Assembly: GCA_022572105.1 (NCBI GenBank)
Contig: JACZWN010000093.1
Coordinates: forward strand, 1 to 12,659
From: Pseudomonadota bacterium
GTDB lineage: Bacteria; Pseudomonadota; Alphaproteobacteria; Kiloniellales; J153
Direction: 5' to 3'
Length of the DNA stretch: 12,659 bases
A program made the position numbers and the translations under genes. Positions 1-10,112 of this stretch are shown here, one piece after another. The notes beneath the pieces were generated by a model. That model had not been told where the DNA came from. It made no database searches and was given only the letters and a program-made list of their open reading frames with translations. Position 1 is the first letter of the stretch, and each line of letters starts with the position of its first letter.

Positions 1-159
1 CTCGGGCTTCTTGCGTTTCTTTTTTTCCGCATCAGGCAATCGACCGGTTTCCATTGCGCCCTTAAGCGCCTCTTCCAGACTGAGCGGGTGAAGCGATAGC
101 TTCTCCGTTGCCCGAGGTTTTTTGCTCGCTCGGTCAGGCTTACGCTTTTCTTTGCTCAT
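1..159 (-). CDS. Partial small basic protein, unknown function (C-terminus beyond the window)
   Basis: An open frame reads leftwards from an ATG at 159-157 to the window edge without a stop, giving 53 visible residues. It starts MSKEKRKPDRASKKPR and continues through a short motif LHPLSLEEALKGAMETG to a lysine-rich stretch ending KKKRKKPE. A good ribosome binding site (GAGGGG) lies 5 bases before the start on the minus strand. The protein is very rich in Lys and Arg at both ends of the visible part, with one short amphipathic helix in between. I do not recognise the family. It is divergent from the next gene, whose proposed start is only about 20 bases away. The coding call rests on the ribosome binding site, the open frame and the plausible composition. 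Confidence 0.6.
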   Translation of the reverse strand, partial: MSKEKRKPDRASKKPRATEKLSLHPLSLEEALKGAMETGRLPDAEKKKRKKPE

Positions 160-180
160 TGCACCCCTCTGTGCCGGTTG

Positions 181-471
181 ATGTTATCGAAACTTTTTGG
201 CGCACGCCACTTGCACTTATGTCGTGACGGTCTGACCTACGCCGAGATAATCGAGGAGTCCGGGGCCAAGGGCAAACAGCTTCCTGCGGCGTCGGTGCGT
301 TCTGCCATGCTGCGACTGCAAAAAGACGAGGAAGTTCGCCGCGAAGACAACCGATGGTTCCTGGCTCAGCGATCGTTGACAGAGGTCGCCGAGCAAGAAG
401 ACGGGGACGCTGAACCGTCCCCGTCGGATCTTCTTACCATGCACAACGGAGGTGAGCATGCCACCGCCTGA
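181..471 (+). CDS. Small winged-helix-like protein, possibly an N-terminally shortened remnant
   Basis: The frame encodes 96 residues from ATG 181 (a TTG lies directly before it at 178). Residues about 16-62 (DGLTYAEIIEESG ... LPAASVRSAMLRLQKDEEV ... NRWFL) read like a winged helix-turn-helix: helix, turn, recognition helix, then a short wing ending in an aromatic. The tail from about residue 65 is acidic and probably disordered. No convincing Shine-Dalgarno sequence precedes 178 or 181, and the opposite gene starts at 159, so there is little room for a promoter. The beginning (MLSKLFGARHLHLC) looks less protein-like than the rest. The gene may therefore be the tail of a longer DNA-binding protein, or may start at an unidentified codon. 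No specific function is assigned. Confidence 0.5.
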   Translation: MLSKLFGARHLHLCRDGLTYAEIIEESGAKGKQLPAASVRSAMLRLQKDEEVRREDNRWFLAQRSLTEVAEQEDGDAEPSPSDLLTMHNGGEHATA

Positions 472-532
472 TTGATCGCCCAGCCGCCTCGACAGCGCCG
501 ATTTGCGTGCTGGGCAACGCCCTGGGATCGGG

Positions 533-568
533 CCGGCCAAGGAGGAGTAGGAACTCCTCCCCAGCCGG
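533..568. repeat. Strong two-stage hairpin upstream of the tRNA-like gene
   Basis: An 8-bp perfect stem pairs GGAGGAGT (541-548) with ACTCCTCC (553-560) around an AGGA loop. It is extended after a 3/3 internal loop by a 5-bp stem, CCGGC (533-537) with GCCGG (564-568). There is no T-run after it, so it is not a standard intrinsic terminator for the gene ending at 471. The stretch 472-594 holds no other gene I can support. A possible -10-like TTTAAC at 582-587 lies 7 bases before the tRNA-like gene, without a recognisable -35. Confidence 0.45.
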
Positions 569-594
569 TGGGCAAAGCCCATTTAACCCTCTGT

Positions 595-677
595 GCCGGG
601 ATGGTGGAATTAGTAGACACGCTCCATCAGGAATGGAGTGCCCTTTGGGCGTGTCGGTGCAACTCCGACTCCCGGCA
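595..677 (+). tRNA. Class II (Leu-like) tRNA or pseudo-tRNA with AGG in the anticodon position
   Basis: The 83 nt fold as a class II tRNA. The acceptor stem GCCGGGA/TCCCGGC (595-601/670-676) is perfect, with discriminator A677. The D arm is Leu-like, GTG/CAC (604-606/618-620). The anticodon stem CTCCA/TGGAG is 622-626/634-638, the variable arm GCCC/GGGC is 640-643/647-650, and the T stem GTCGG/CCGAC is 653-657/665-669. CCA is not encoded (CCT follows), and a run of eight T at 680-687 could end transcription. The 7-base anticodon loop is TCAGGAA, placing AGG at 34-36 and C at 33 instead of the near-universal U. The D loop has A where G18 is expected, and the T loop (TGCAACT) has G where psi55 is expected. 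Discriminator A, the long variable arm and the D-loop sequence point to tRNA-Leu ancestry, but an AGG triplet would read Pro CCU. Ordinary decoding is therefore doubtful. Confidence 0.7.
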
Positions 678-718
678 CCTTTTTTTTACCACATATTGGG
701 ATTCGTGTAAATTGTTGA

Positions 719-742
719 TTCGGCTCCAAGATTCGAGCCGAA
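719..742. repeat. Hairpin beyond the transposase stop, possible terminator
   Basis: TTCGGCTC (719-726) pairs perfectly with GAGCCGAA (735-742), giving an 8-bp stem with an 8-base loop. It lies 13 bases beyond the stop of the minus-strand transposase gene, as a transcription end structure would. On the minus strand it is followed by an AT-rich but not T-only stretch (AATCAACAATTTAC), so terminator function is uncertain. It also lies between the tRNA-like gene and the transposase and could damp transcription from either side. Confidence 0.35.
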
Positions 743-755
743 GGTGTGTTACAGA

Positions 756-1670
756 TCAACGATTTACAGGCCGGCGGTACATCAAACGCTTGCCTTCGGC
801 CATTTTGAGCGCGGTAACTGTGCGCTCGCCGTCTGTCACCTTCCTGTGGTTCCAGCGGAAAGCAAATTCATCGCAATACCGATCAAGATGTTCCTTCGAG
901 ACATGGTGGAAGGCCCCCATGATCCCGCGCTTCAGGAGTGCGAAGTAGGACTCAGCGGTATTGGTATTGATGCCATTCCGCGAGTACTCGCCGGAGGAAC
1001 GCCGGATCACGTGGTGGCCGCCCTGGAACTCTTTGCCGATCCCGCCATATGCCTTCCAGTCATCGGTCATGATGGTGGCAGTACGCTCGACGTTCTCGCG
1101 GATCACGCCCTTGAGGGTCTTGCCGCTAACCGAGCCGATCCGGTGGGACCGGACTCGGCCGTTCCGTTCCACCAGCGCGATAACCGGCGTTTTCTTAGTC
1201 CCGCGCCCCGGCTTTGATTTTACGCCTCTGCCCTTGCGCGGCTTGCCGCCGACATAGGTCTCATCTACCTCAACAGTGCCGTTCAACAATGAGGCCAAAG
1301 GCTCAGTCTTCATGGCGTGCCGTACCCGATGGGCCAAATGCCACGCCGTCTGATATGACCCTAGCCCGAGTTGGCGCTGCAATTGCAACGCGGAAACGCC
1401 CTTCTTGGAGGCGCACATAATAGAGAAAGCCATCAACCACTTACGAAGCGGGATATGCGACGACTCGAAGATTGTTCCAACTTTGACCGTAAATTGCCCG
1501 CGGCAATCCCGGCAACGCAGCAAGCCAGGCCGTACCGATTTGCCGTTGATGCGAACGATGTTCCCCATTGCGCCACAATGCGGGCAAATCGGGCCATCCG
1601 GCCAACGGCTACTTTCGAGGTATTCAATTGCGCCCGCCTCGTTCAATTCGGTAATCTGCGCTAAGTTCAT
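756..1670 (-). CDS. IS1595-family (ISXO2-like) DDE transposase
   Basis: This protein cuts and joins the ends of its own insertion sequence. From ATG 1670 it is 304 residues, full length for the family. I prefer this start over the ATG at 1682 because GGAGG lies 5 bases before it. An N-terminal zinc ribbon is visible (C29, C32, C53, C56; CPHCG ... CRDC). The catalytic core shows VEVDETYVGGKP (D136), MTDDWKAYGG (D203/D204) and NTAESYFALLKRG (E240), followed by the typical FRWNHRK segment near residue 275. The frame is intact, so the transposase may be active. It runs opposite to the main operons. I could not define terminal inverted repeats in 688-755 or 1683-1860, so the element's limits are open. 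A TTGACA box on the minus strand (1718-1713) lies upstream without a good -10 partner. Confidence 0.93.
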   Translation of the reverse strand: MNLAQITELNEAGAIEYLESSRWPDGPICPHCGAMGNIVRINGKSVRPGLLRCRDCRGQFTVKVGTIFESSHIPLRKWLMAFSIMCASKKGVSALQLQRQLGLGSYQTAWHLAHRVRHAMKTEPLASLLNGTVEVDETYVGGKPRKGRGVKSKPGRGTKKTPVIALVERNGRVRSHRIGSVSGKTLKGVIRENVERTATIMTDDWKAYGGIGKEFQGGHHVIRRSSGEYSRNGINTNTAESYFALLKRGIMGAFHHVSKEHLDRYCDEFAFRWNHRKVTDGERTVTALKMAEGKRLMYRRPVNR

Positions 1671-1682
1671 TGTCGCCTCCAT

Positions 1683-1943
1683 ACCCCTTCATGTGGGAGT
1701 GGAGCGTTGGTTTGTCAAGTAGATAATTCCGTTAATCCTTACCGCCGCCGGAAGCCTCCCCTAAGGGCCGTCGATCCGAATCGCGTGTCGCTGTCGGTCT
1801 CAAATAAGCGTCGATTCGAGGTTCCCGAAGCGGCCGGGAACTCTTATATCCTAAGATACACTAAGATCGCTTCCGGAAAAGAGCGCTGTTCCCATGGCAA
1901 TCCCGCCCCGCCCATCGCCGCGACCGCGCGCCCGGAGCCGTCG
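1683..1943. other. Gene-free stretch between transposase and DUF3553 gene
   Basis: I see no gene here. The stretch should contain one end of the IS1595-type element. It holds a hairpin, GTTCCCG (1821-1827) with CGGGAAC (1835-1841), and a short direct repeat CTAAGAT at 1851-1857 and 1861-1867, exactly 10 bases apart. The latter could be a regulator site facing the next gene, but two 7-mers are weak evidence. A short out-of-frame ATG frame from 1894 ends at the start of the next gene and is probably not translated. Confidence 0.4.
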
Positions 1944-2135
1944 ATGACCGGCGGCCCGGTCCTTGGCCTGGTGCCGGGCGCCTTCGTGCGCCATCCGACC
2001 CGACCGGACTGGGGCGTGGGACAGGTCCAGTCGGTCGTCGGGGCGCGCATCACGGTCAATTTCGAGCACGCCGGCAAGCTCCTCATCAATGGCGAAGTTG
2101 TGAATCTGGAAGTCATCGACGAGGACGCCGTTTGA
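1944..2135 (+). CDS. Stand-alone DUF3553 small protein
   Basis: This 63-residue protein matches the DUF3553 domain over nearly its whole length: PGAFVRHPTRPDWGVGQVQS, then VTVNFEHAGK-like residues at about 37-45 and a closing LEVI. The same small beta-rich module occurs at the C-terminus of some UvrD-type helicases and alone in many alphaproteobacteria. It resembles the small barrel domains that act as protein or nucleic-acid adaptors, and no enzyme activity is known to me. The start at 1944 is chosen because GGAG lies 7 bases before it and the domain begins soon after. The open frame extends much further upstream, but that part does not look like protein. It sits alone between the IS element and the formate dehydrogenase operon. 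The family call is confident; the role is unknown. Confidence 0.85.
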   Translation: MTGGPVLGLVPGAFVRHPTRPDWGVGQVQSVVGARITVNFEHAGKLLINGEVVNLEVIDEDAV

Positions 2136-2261
2136 GGGTATGACAGGGGCGCAAAACCGCGGGCCGAGGCCGAAAAGACCTTATTGCGGCTGAGGTTACG
2201 ACACGACCGGCGAGGCGCAATATCGGGTGTCGGCGCGGCGACCGCACCAAAGATTCGGTAG

Positions 2262-4001
2262 ATGGGAACGGAGCACGTATCGATTATGACCGAGGCAAAC
2301 GCGCCCGAGCGGCCGCCACACGAGCGCAAGATCCATCCGGGCTCGGGCCGGCGCAAGGCGCACGCCTTCCCCAAGGGGCGCCAGCTTGGCCGCGCCGCGC
2401 ACGACGAGATCCGGGACCTGCTCGGCGACCGGCCGCGGGATCGTGACCTGCTGATCGAGCACCTGCACTTGGTTCAGGACCGTTACGGATGCCTCTCGGC
2501 GGCGCATCTTCACGCGCTTGCCGAGGAGATGAAGCTGCCCATGGCGGAGGTCTACGAGGTCGCCTCCTTCTACGCCCACTTCGACATCGTGCTCGACGGC
2601 GAGGCGGCACCGGCGGAGATCACCATCCGCGTCTGCGACAGCCTGACCTGCGAGATGATGGGCGCCGAGGCCCTGCTCGCCGAGCTGCCGGCGCGCCTCG
2701 GCGCCAAGGTGCGGGTCCTGCGCGCGCCCTGCATGGGGCGCTGCGACGCGGCGCCCGCGGCCGAGGTCGGCCACCGCCACGTCGAACACGCCACGGTCGA
2801 CAGCCTGACCGCCGCGACCGCGGGCGGAAACCTGCACCCGGAGATGCCCGCCTACCAGGACCTCGCGGCCTACCGCGCCGAAGCGGGCTATGCCCGGCTT
2901 GCGGATTGCCTCGACGGCCGGCTCGACGTGGAAGGGGTGATTGCGACGCTCGGCGAATCGGGCCTGCGTGGCCTGGGCGGGGCCGGCTTCCCGACCGGGC
3001 GCAAGTGGTCTTTCGTGCGCGCCGAAGCCAAGCCGCGCTACCTGGCGGTCAACGCCGACGAGGGCGAGCCCGGCACCTTCAAGGACCGCTACTACCTGGA
3101 GCGCAGGCCGCACCAGTTCCTCGAGGGCACACTCATCGCCGCCTGGGCCGTGGAGGCGGAGGCGGCCTACATCTACCTGCGCGACGAGTATCCGGCGGTG
3201 CGCGAGATCCTGATCAAGGAGATCGCGGCCGTCGAGGCGGCCGGTCTGGCGCCCCACACCAAGGTGCATTTGCGCCGCGGCGCCGGGGCCTACATCTGCG
3301 GCGAGGAGTCGGCCATGATCGAGTCGATCGAGGGCAAGCGCGGACTGCCTCGCCACCGGCCGCCCTACGTCTCCCAGGTCGGCATCTTCGGCCGGCCGAC
3401 GCTGGTCAACAATGTCGAGACGCTGTACTGGGTGCCGGAGATCCTGAGCAAGGGCGCCGCATGGTTCGCCGGTCAGGGCCGCAACGGCGGCAAGGGCCCG
3501 CGCAGCTATTCGGTCTCCGGCCGGGTCCGGGAGCCGGGCGTCAAGCTGGCGCCGGCCGGCATCACCGTGCGCGAGCTGATCGAAGAGTACTGCGGCGGCA
3601 TGGCCGAGGGCCACGCCTTCAAGGCTTACCTGCCGGGCGGCGCCTCGGGCGGCATCCTGCCGGCCGCCATGGGAGACATCCCGCTCGATTTCGGCACCCT
3701 CGAGGAACACGGCTGCTTCATCGGCTCCCACGCGGTCGTGATCCTGTCGGACAGGGATGACATCAAGGCGGCCGCACGCAACCTCATGCGCTTCTTCGAG
3801 GACGAGAGCTGCGGCCAGTGCACGCCGTGCCGCAACGGCACGGAGAAGGCGGTTAAGCTCATGTCCGCCGCGACCTGGGACGCGGGCCTGCTCGAGGAGC
3901 TGGCCGCCACCATGCGCGACGCCTCGATCTGCGGCCTCGGCCAGGCGGCGCCCAACCCGCTCACCAGCGTGCTCAAGTTCTTTCCGGAGGATGTCCGATG
4001 A
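2262..4001 (+). CDS. fdhB: NAD-dependent formate dehydrogenase beta subunit (NuoE-NuoF fusion, FDH1 type)
   Basis: This is the diaphorase subunit that takes electrons from the catalytic subunit and reduces NAD+ in the cytoplasm. It has 579 residues. Residues about 45-175 are a NuoE/FdsG-like [2Fe-2S] domain with C125, C130, C157 and C161 (CDSLTC ... CMGRC). Residues about 200-579 are NuoF/FdsB-like. They show the FMN site GLGGAGFPTGRKW (237-249), the NAD-binding NADEGEPGTFKDR (264-276), GAYICGEESAMIESIEGKRG (342-361), and [4Fe-4S] ligands C517, C520, C523 and C557. Fusing the G and B subunits in one chain is the arrangement of Methylobacterium FDH1 (fdh1B), unlike the separate fdsG and fdsB of Rhodobacter and Cupriavidus. 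ATG 2262 has no clear Shine-Dalgarno sequence, and ATG 2286 is an alternative. Its end overlaps the alpha-subunit gene by 4 bases. A bidirectional hydrogenase diaphorase is excluded by that partner. Confidence 0.95.
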   Translation: MGTEHVSIMTEANAPERPPHERKIHPGSGRRKAHAFPKGRQLGRAAHDEIRDLLGDRPRDRDLLIEHLHLVQDRYGCLSAAHLHALAEEMKLPMAEVYEVASFYAHFDIVLDGEAAPAEITIRVCDSLTCEMMGAEALLAELPARLGAKVRVLRAPCMGRCDAAPAAEVGHRHVEHATVDSLTAATAGGNLHPEMPAYQDLAAYRAEAGYARLADCLDGRLDVEGVIATLGESGLRGLGGAGFPTGRKWSFVRAEAKPRYLAVNADEGEPGTFKDRYYLERRPHQFLEGTLIAAWAVEAEAAYIYLRDEYPAVREILIKEIAAVEAAGLAPHTKVHLRRGAGAYICGEESAMIESIEGKRGLPRHRPPYVSQVGIFGRPTLVNNVETLYWVPEILSKGAAWFAGQGRNGGKGPRSYSVSGRVREPGVKLAPAGITVRELIEEYCGGMAEGHAFKAYLPGGASGGILPAAMGDIPLDFGTLEEHGCFIGSHAVVILSDRDDIKAAARNLMRFFEDESCGQCTPCRNGTEKAVKLMSAATWDAGLLEELAATMRDASICGLGQAAPNPLTSVLKFFPEDVR

Positions 4002-6760
4002 GCGCAGCGATCAAGTTCACGCTCAACGGCGCGCCGGTCGAGGCGGCGCCGGGCGAAACCATCTGGCAGGTCGCGGACCGCGTGGGCATCGAGATCCCGT
4101 ACCTCTGCTACGTGCCGGAGCCGGGCTACCGGGCCGACGGCAACTGCCGCGCCTGCATGGTCGAGATCGAGGGCGAGCGCACGCTGGCCGCCTCCTGCAT
4201 CCGCACCCCCAGCGAGGGCATGACGGTCTCGACCGCCTCCGAGCGGGCCAGGAAGGCGCGCGAGATGGTCTTCGAGCTCCTGGTCGCCGACCAGCCGCCG
4301 CCCGAGCGCGCCCACGACCCGGACTCCAAGTTCTGGCGCTGGTCCGCCAAGCTGGGGATTGCCTCGAGCCGCTTCCCGGCGCGCGACATGCCCGCGCCCG
4401 ACGCCAGCCACACGGCCATGCGCGTCAACCTGGACGCCTGCATCAACTGCACGCTCTGCGTACGCGCCTGCCGCGAGGTCCAGGTCAACGACGTGATCGG
4501 CATGGCCTACCGCGGCCACGGCGCCAAGGTCGTGTTCGACTTCGACGACCCCATGGGGGCGAGCACCTGCGTCGCCTGCGGCGAATGCGTGCAGGTCTGT
4601 CCGACCGGCGCGCTGATGGAGGCGAGCCTGCTCAACGACGAAGGCCTGCGCACCGGCTTCGCCGAGCGCGAGGTCGATACGGTCTGCCCCTATTGCGGGG
4701 TCGGCTGCCTGGTCACCCTGCACGTCAAAGACGACAAGGTGCTTCACGTCGACGGCCGCGACGGGCCGGCCAACCGCAACCGGCTCTGCGTCAAGGGCCG
4801 CTTCGGCTACGACTACATCAGCCACCCGCATCGCCTGACCAAACCGATGATCCGGCGCGACGACGCGCCCAAGGCGGGCGATATCCAGATCGACCCGGCC
4901 AACCCCTGGACGCACTTCCGCGAAGCGAGTTGGGACGAGGCGTTGGACGCCGCGGCCGGTGGCCTCAAGGCCATCCTCGATCGGGATGGCCCGCCAGCCC
5001 TGGCCGGCTTCGGCTCGGCCAAGGGCAGCAACGAGGAAGCGTATCTCTTTCAGAAATTGGTGCGCACCGGCTTCGGCACCAACAACGTCGACCACTGCAC
5101 CCGGCTGTGCCACGCCTCCTCGGTGACGGCGCTGATAGAGGGCATCGGCTCCGCCGCGGTGACCGCGCCGTTCACCGCGGCGGCCGAGGCCGAATGCATC
5201 ATCGTGATCGGCGCCCGGCCGGGGCAGAACCATCCGGTGGCGGCGACCTTCCTGAAGGACGCGGCCAAGCGCGGCGCCAAGCTGATCGTCATCGACCCGC
5301 GCGGCCAGAATCTGGCCCGCTACGCGACCCACATGCTGCGCTTCAAACCCGGCCAGGACGTGGCGCTCTTGAACGCCATGCTGCACACCATCATCGAGGA
5401 GGGCTTGACCGACGATCAGTACATCCAGGCCCACACCGAGGGCTTCGAGGAGCTGAAGCAACGCATCGAGGCGTTTGCGCCTGAAAAGATGGCCGAGGTC
5501 TGCGGCATCGACGCCGAGACCATCCGCGAGGTCGCGCGCATCTATGCGCGCGCGCGCACCTCGATCATCTTCTGGGGCATGGGCATCTCCCAATCCGTGC
5601 ATGGCACCGACAACGCGCGCTGCCTGATCTCGCTTGCGCTGATCACCGGCCAGGTCGGCCGGCCGGGCACCGGCCTGCATCCCTTGCGCGGCCAGAACAA
5701 CGTGCAGGGCGCCTCCGACGCCGGGCTCATCCCCATGTTCTTTCCCGACTACCTCTCGGTCGAGGCCGAGGACGTACGCGCCACCTTCGAAGCCTTCTGG
5801 GGCACCGAGCTCGACCCCGAGCGCGGCCTGACCGTGGTCGAGATCATCAACGCCGTGCTCGCCGGCCAGATCAAGGGCATGTACATCATGGGCGAGAACC
5901 CGGCCATGTCGGACCCGGACCAGAACCATGCGCGCGCCGCGCTGGCCGCGCTCGAGCACCTGGTGGTCCAGGACATCTTCCTGACCGAGACCGCCTGGCA
6001 CGCCGACGTGATCCTGCCGGCCTCGGTGGCCTTCGAAAAGGACGGCACTTTCACCAACACCAACCGCCAGGTCCAGCTCGGCCGCCAGGCCTTCGAGCCG
6101 CCCGGCGAGGCGCGCCAGGACTGGTGGCTGATCCAGGAGATCGCCCGCCGCATGGGCCTCGACTGGAGCTACGAGCACCCGCGCGAGGTCTTCGCCGAGA
6201 TGGCCGAGATCATGCCCTCGCTCGACAACATCACCTGGGAGCGCCTGGAGCGGGAGGACTCGGTCACCTACCCCTGCGACGCGCCCGATAAGCCGGGCAA
6301 CGAGATCATGTTCGCCGACGGTTTCCCGACCGCCAGCAAGCGCGGCCGCATCGTGCCGACCGAGCTGGTGCCGCCGGACGAGCTGCCGGACGCGGACTAC
6401 CCCATGGTGCTGACCACGGGCCGCTTGCTCGAGCACTGGCACACCGGCGCGATCACCCGGCGCTCGGCCACGCTGGACGCGCTCGAGCCCGAGGCCGTCG
6501 CGCTGCTCAACCACGGCGACGTCGAGCGCCTGGGGCTCGTGCCCGGCGCCATGGTCCAGGTCGAGACCCGGCGCGGCCGGATCGTACTCAAGGTGCGCCA
6601 GGACGGCGACGTGCCCGAGGGCATGGTCTTCATCCCGTTCTGCTTCGCCGAGGCGGCCGCCAACCTGCTGACCAACCCGCAGCTCGATCCCTATGGCAAG
6701 ATCCCCGAGTTCAAGTTCTGCGCCGCGCGTATCGAGCCGTACCGGGCAGCCGCCGAGTAA
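3998..6760 (+). CDS. fdhA: NAD-dependent formate dehydrogenase alpha (catalytic) subunit, Mo/W-bisMGD
   Basis: This subunit oxidises formate to CO2 (or the reverse) at a bis-molybdopterin-guanine-dinucleotide metal centre. It has 920 residues and no Tat signal, so it is cytoplasmic. In order there is an N-terminal [2Fe-2S] ferredoxin domain (C37, C50, C53, C67), a pair of [4Fe-4S] sites (C148/151/154/158 and C191/194/197/201) and a proximal [4Fe-4S] (C230, C233, C237, C264). The active-site segment NNVDHCTRLCHASS follows, with metal ligand Cys371 and neighbour His372; Cys stands where some enzymes carry Sec. LRGQNNVQGASD (563-574), ENPAMSDPDQNHAR (633-646) and a C-terminal molybdopterin-dinucleotide domain complete the family pattern. 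No Cys occurs between C67 and C148, so the His/Cys cluster of NuoG is not evident. The ATGA overlap with fdhB implies translational coupling. Whether the metal is W or Mo cannot be read from sequence. Names in use include fdh1A, fdsA and fdhF. Confidence 0.96.
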   Translation: MSAAIKFTLNGAPVEAAPGETIWQVADRVGIEIPYLCYVPEPGYRADGNCRACMVEIEGERTLAASCIRTPSEGMTVSTASERARKAREMVFELLVADQPPPERAHDPDSKFWRWSAKLGIASSRFPARDMPAPDASHTAMRVNLDACINCTLCVRACREVQVNDVIGMAYRGHGAKVVFDFDDPMGASTCVACGECVQVCPTGALMEASLLNDEGLRTGFAEREVDTVCPYCGVGCLVTLHVKDDKVLHVDGRDGPANRNRLCVKGRFGYDYISHPHRLTKPMIRRDDAPKAGDIQIDPANPWTHFREASWDEALDAAAGGLKAILDRDGPPALAGFGSAKGSNEEAYLFQKLVRTGFGTNNVDHCTRLCHASSVTALIEGIGSAAVTAPFTAAAEAECIIVIGARPGQNHPVAATFLKDAAKRGAKLIVIDPRGQNLARYATHMLRFKPGQDVALLNAMLHTIIEEGLTDDQYIQAHTEGFEELKQRIEAFAPEKMAEVCGIDAETIREVARIYARARTSIIFWGMGISQSVHGTDNARCLISLALITGQVGRPGTGLHPLRGQNNVQGASDAGLIPMFFPDYLSVEAEDVRATFEAFWGTELDPERGLTVVEIINAVLAGQIKGMYIMGENPAMSDPDQNHARAALAALEHLVVQDIFLTETAWHADVILPASVAFEKDGTFTNTNRQVQLGRQAFEPPGEARQDWWLIQEIARRMGLDWSYEHPREVFAEMAEIMPSLDNITWERLEREDSVTYPCDAPDKPGNEIMFADGFPTASKRGRIVPTELVPPDELPDADYPMVLTTGRLLEHWHTGAITRRSATLDALEPEAVALLNHGDVERLGLVPGAMVQVETRRGRIVLKVRQDGDVPEGMVFIPFCFAEAAANLLTNPQLDPYGKIPEFKFCAARIEPYRAAAE

Positions 6761-6782
6761 CCCGGTCGAGGACGCGGGCGCG

Positions 6783-9893
<3,111 letters not shown>

Positions 9894-9952
9894 GGGGGGG
9901 CAGAGGGGTGTTGGCCACCACCAGGGCACCAAGAAAAAAATTCGCCCGCCCT

Positions 9953-10020
9953 GCCGCCGCCCCATAACGGTGCGGCGGGGAAAACGCGGCGGGCGGCGGC
10001 AAGGTGCGGCGCCGGGCACC
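9953..10020. repeat. GC-rich hairpins in the metH-to-next-gene gap
   Basis: GCCGCCGCCC (9953-9962) pairs perfectly with GGGCGGCGGC (9991-10000) around a 28-base loop. Next to it GGTGC (10003-10007) pairs with GCACC (10016-10020). They lie in the 219-base gap after the metH-like frame. A T-run is missing, so if this ends transcription it is not a classic intrinsic terminator. A weak -35/-10 pair, TTGGAT (10031-10036) and TGTGAT (10054-10059) with 17-base spacing, follows and may serve the next gene. Confidence 0.35.
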
Positions 10021-10112
10021 AAAACCGTCTTTGGATGGTTCGCCGTGCCGGTGTGTGATAGCCTTTCACGCGAAGCGAGGTGCTTCTCTTAAACGATGGG
10101 GAGGACGCCGCC

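Noticed and set aside
595..677. Plain tRNA-Leu(CAG) reading of the tRNA-like gene
   Set aside because: CAG is present in the loop, but the 5-bp anticodon stem CTCCA/TGGAG places it one base too early (33-35). Positions 34-36 are AGG.
730..1820. 8-base match GATTCGAG at 730-737 and 1813-1820 as a target duplication of the IS1595-type element
   Set aside because: The length fits the family, but the bases just inside the two copies are not inverted repeats, so I do not accept it as the element boundary.
2489..3760. Long plus-strand frame inside fdhB
   Set aside because: An Arg/Gly-rich shadow of the fdhB frame with no motifs. The NuoE and NuoF motifs are all in the other frame.
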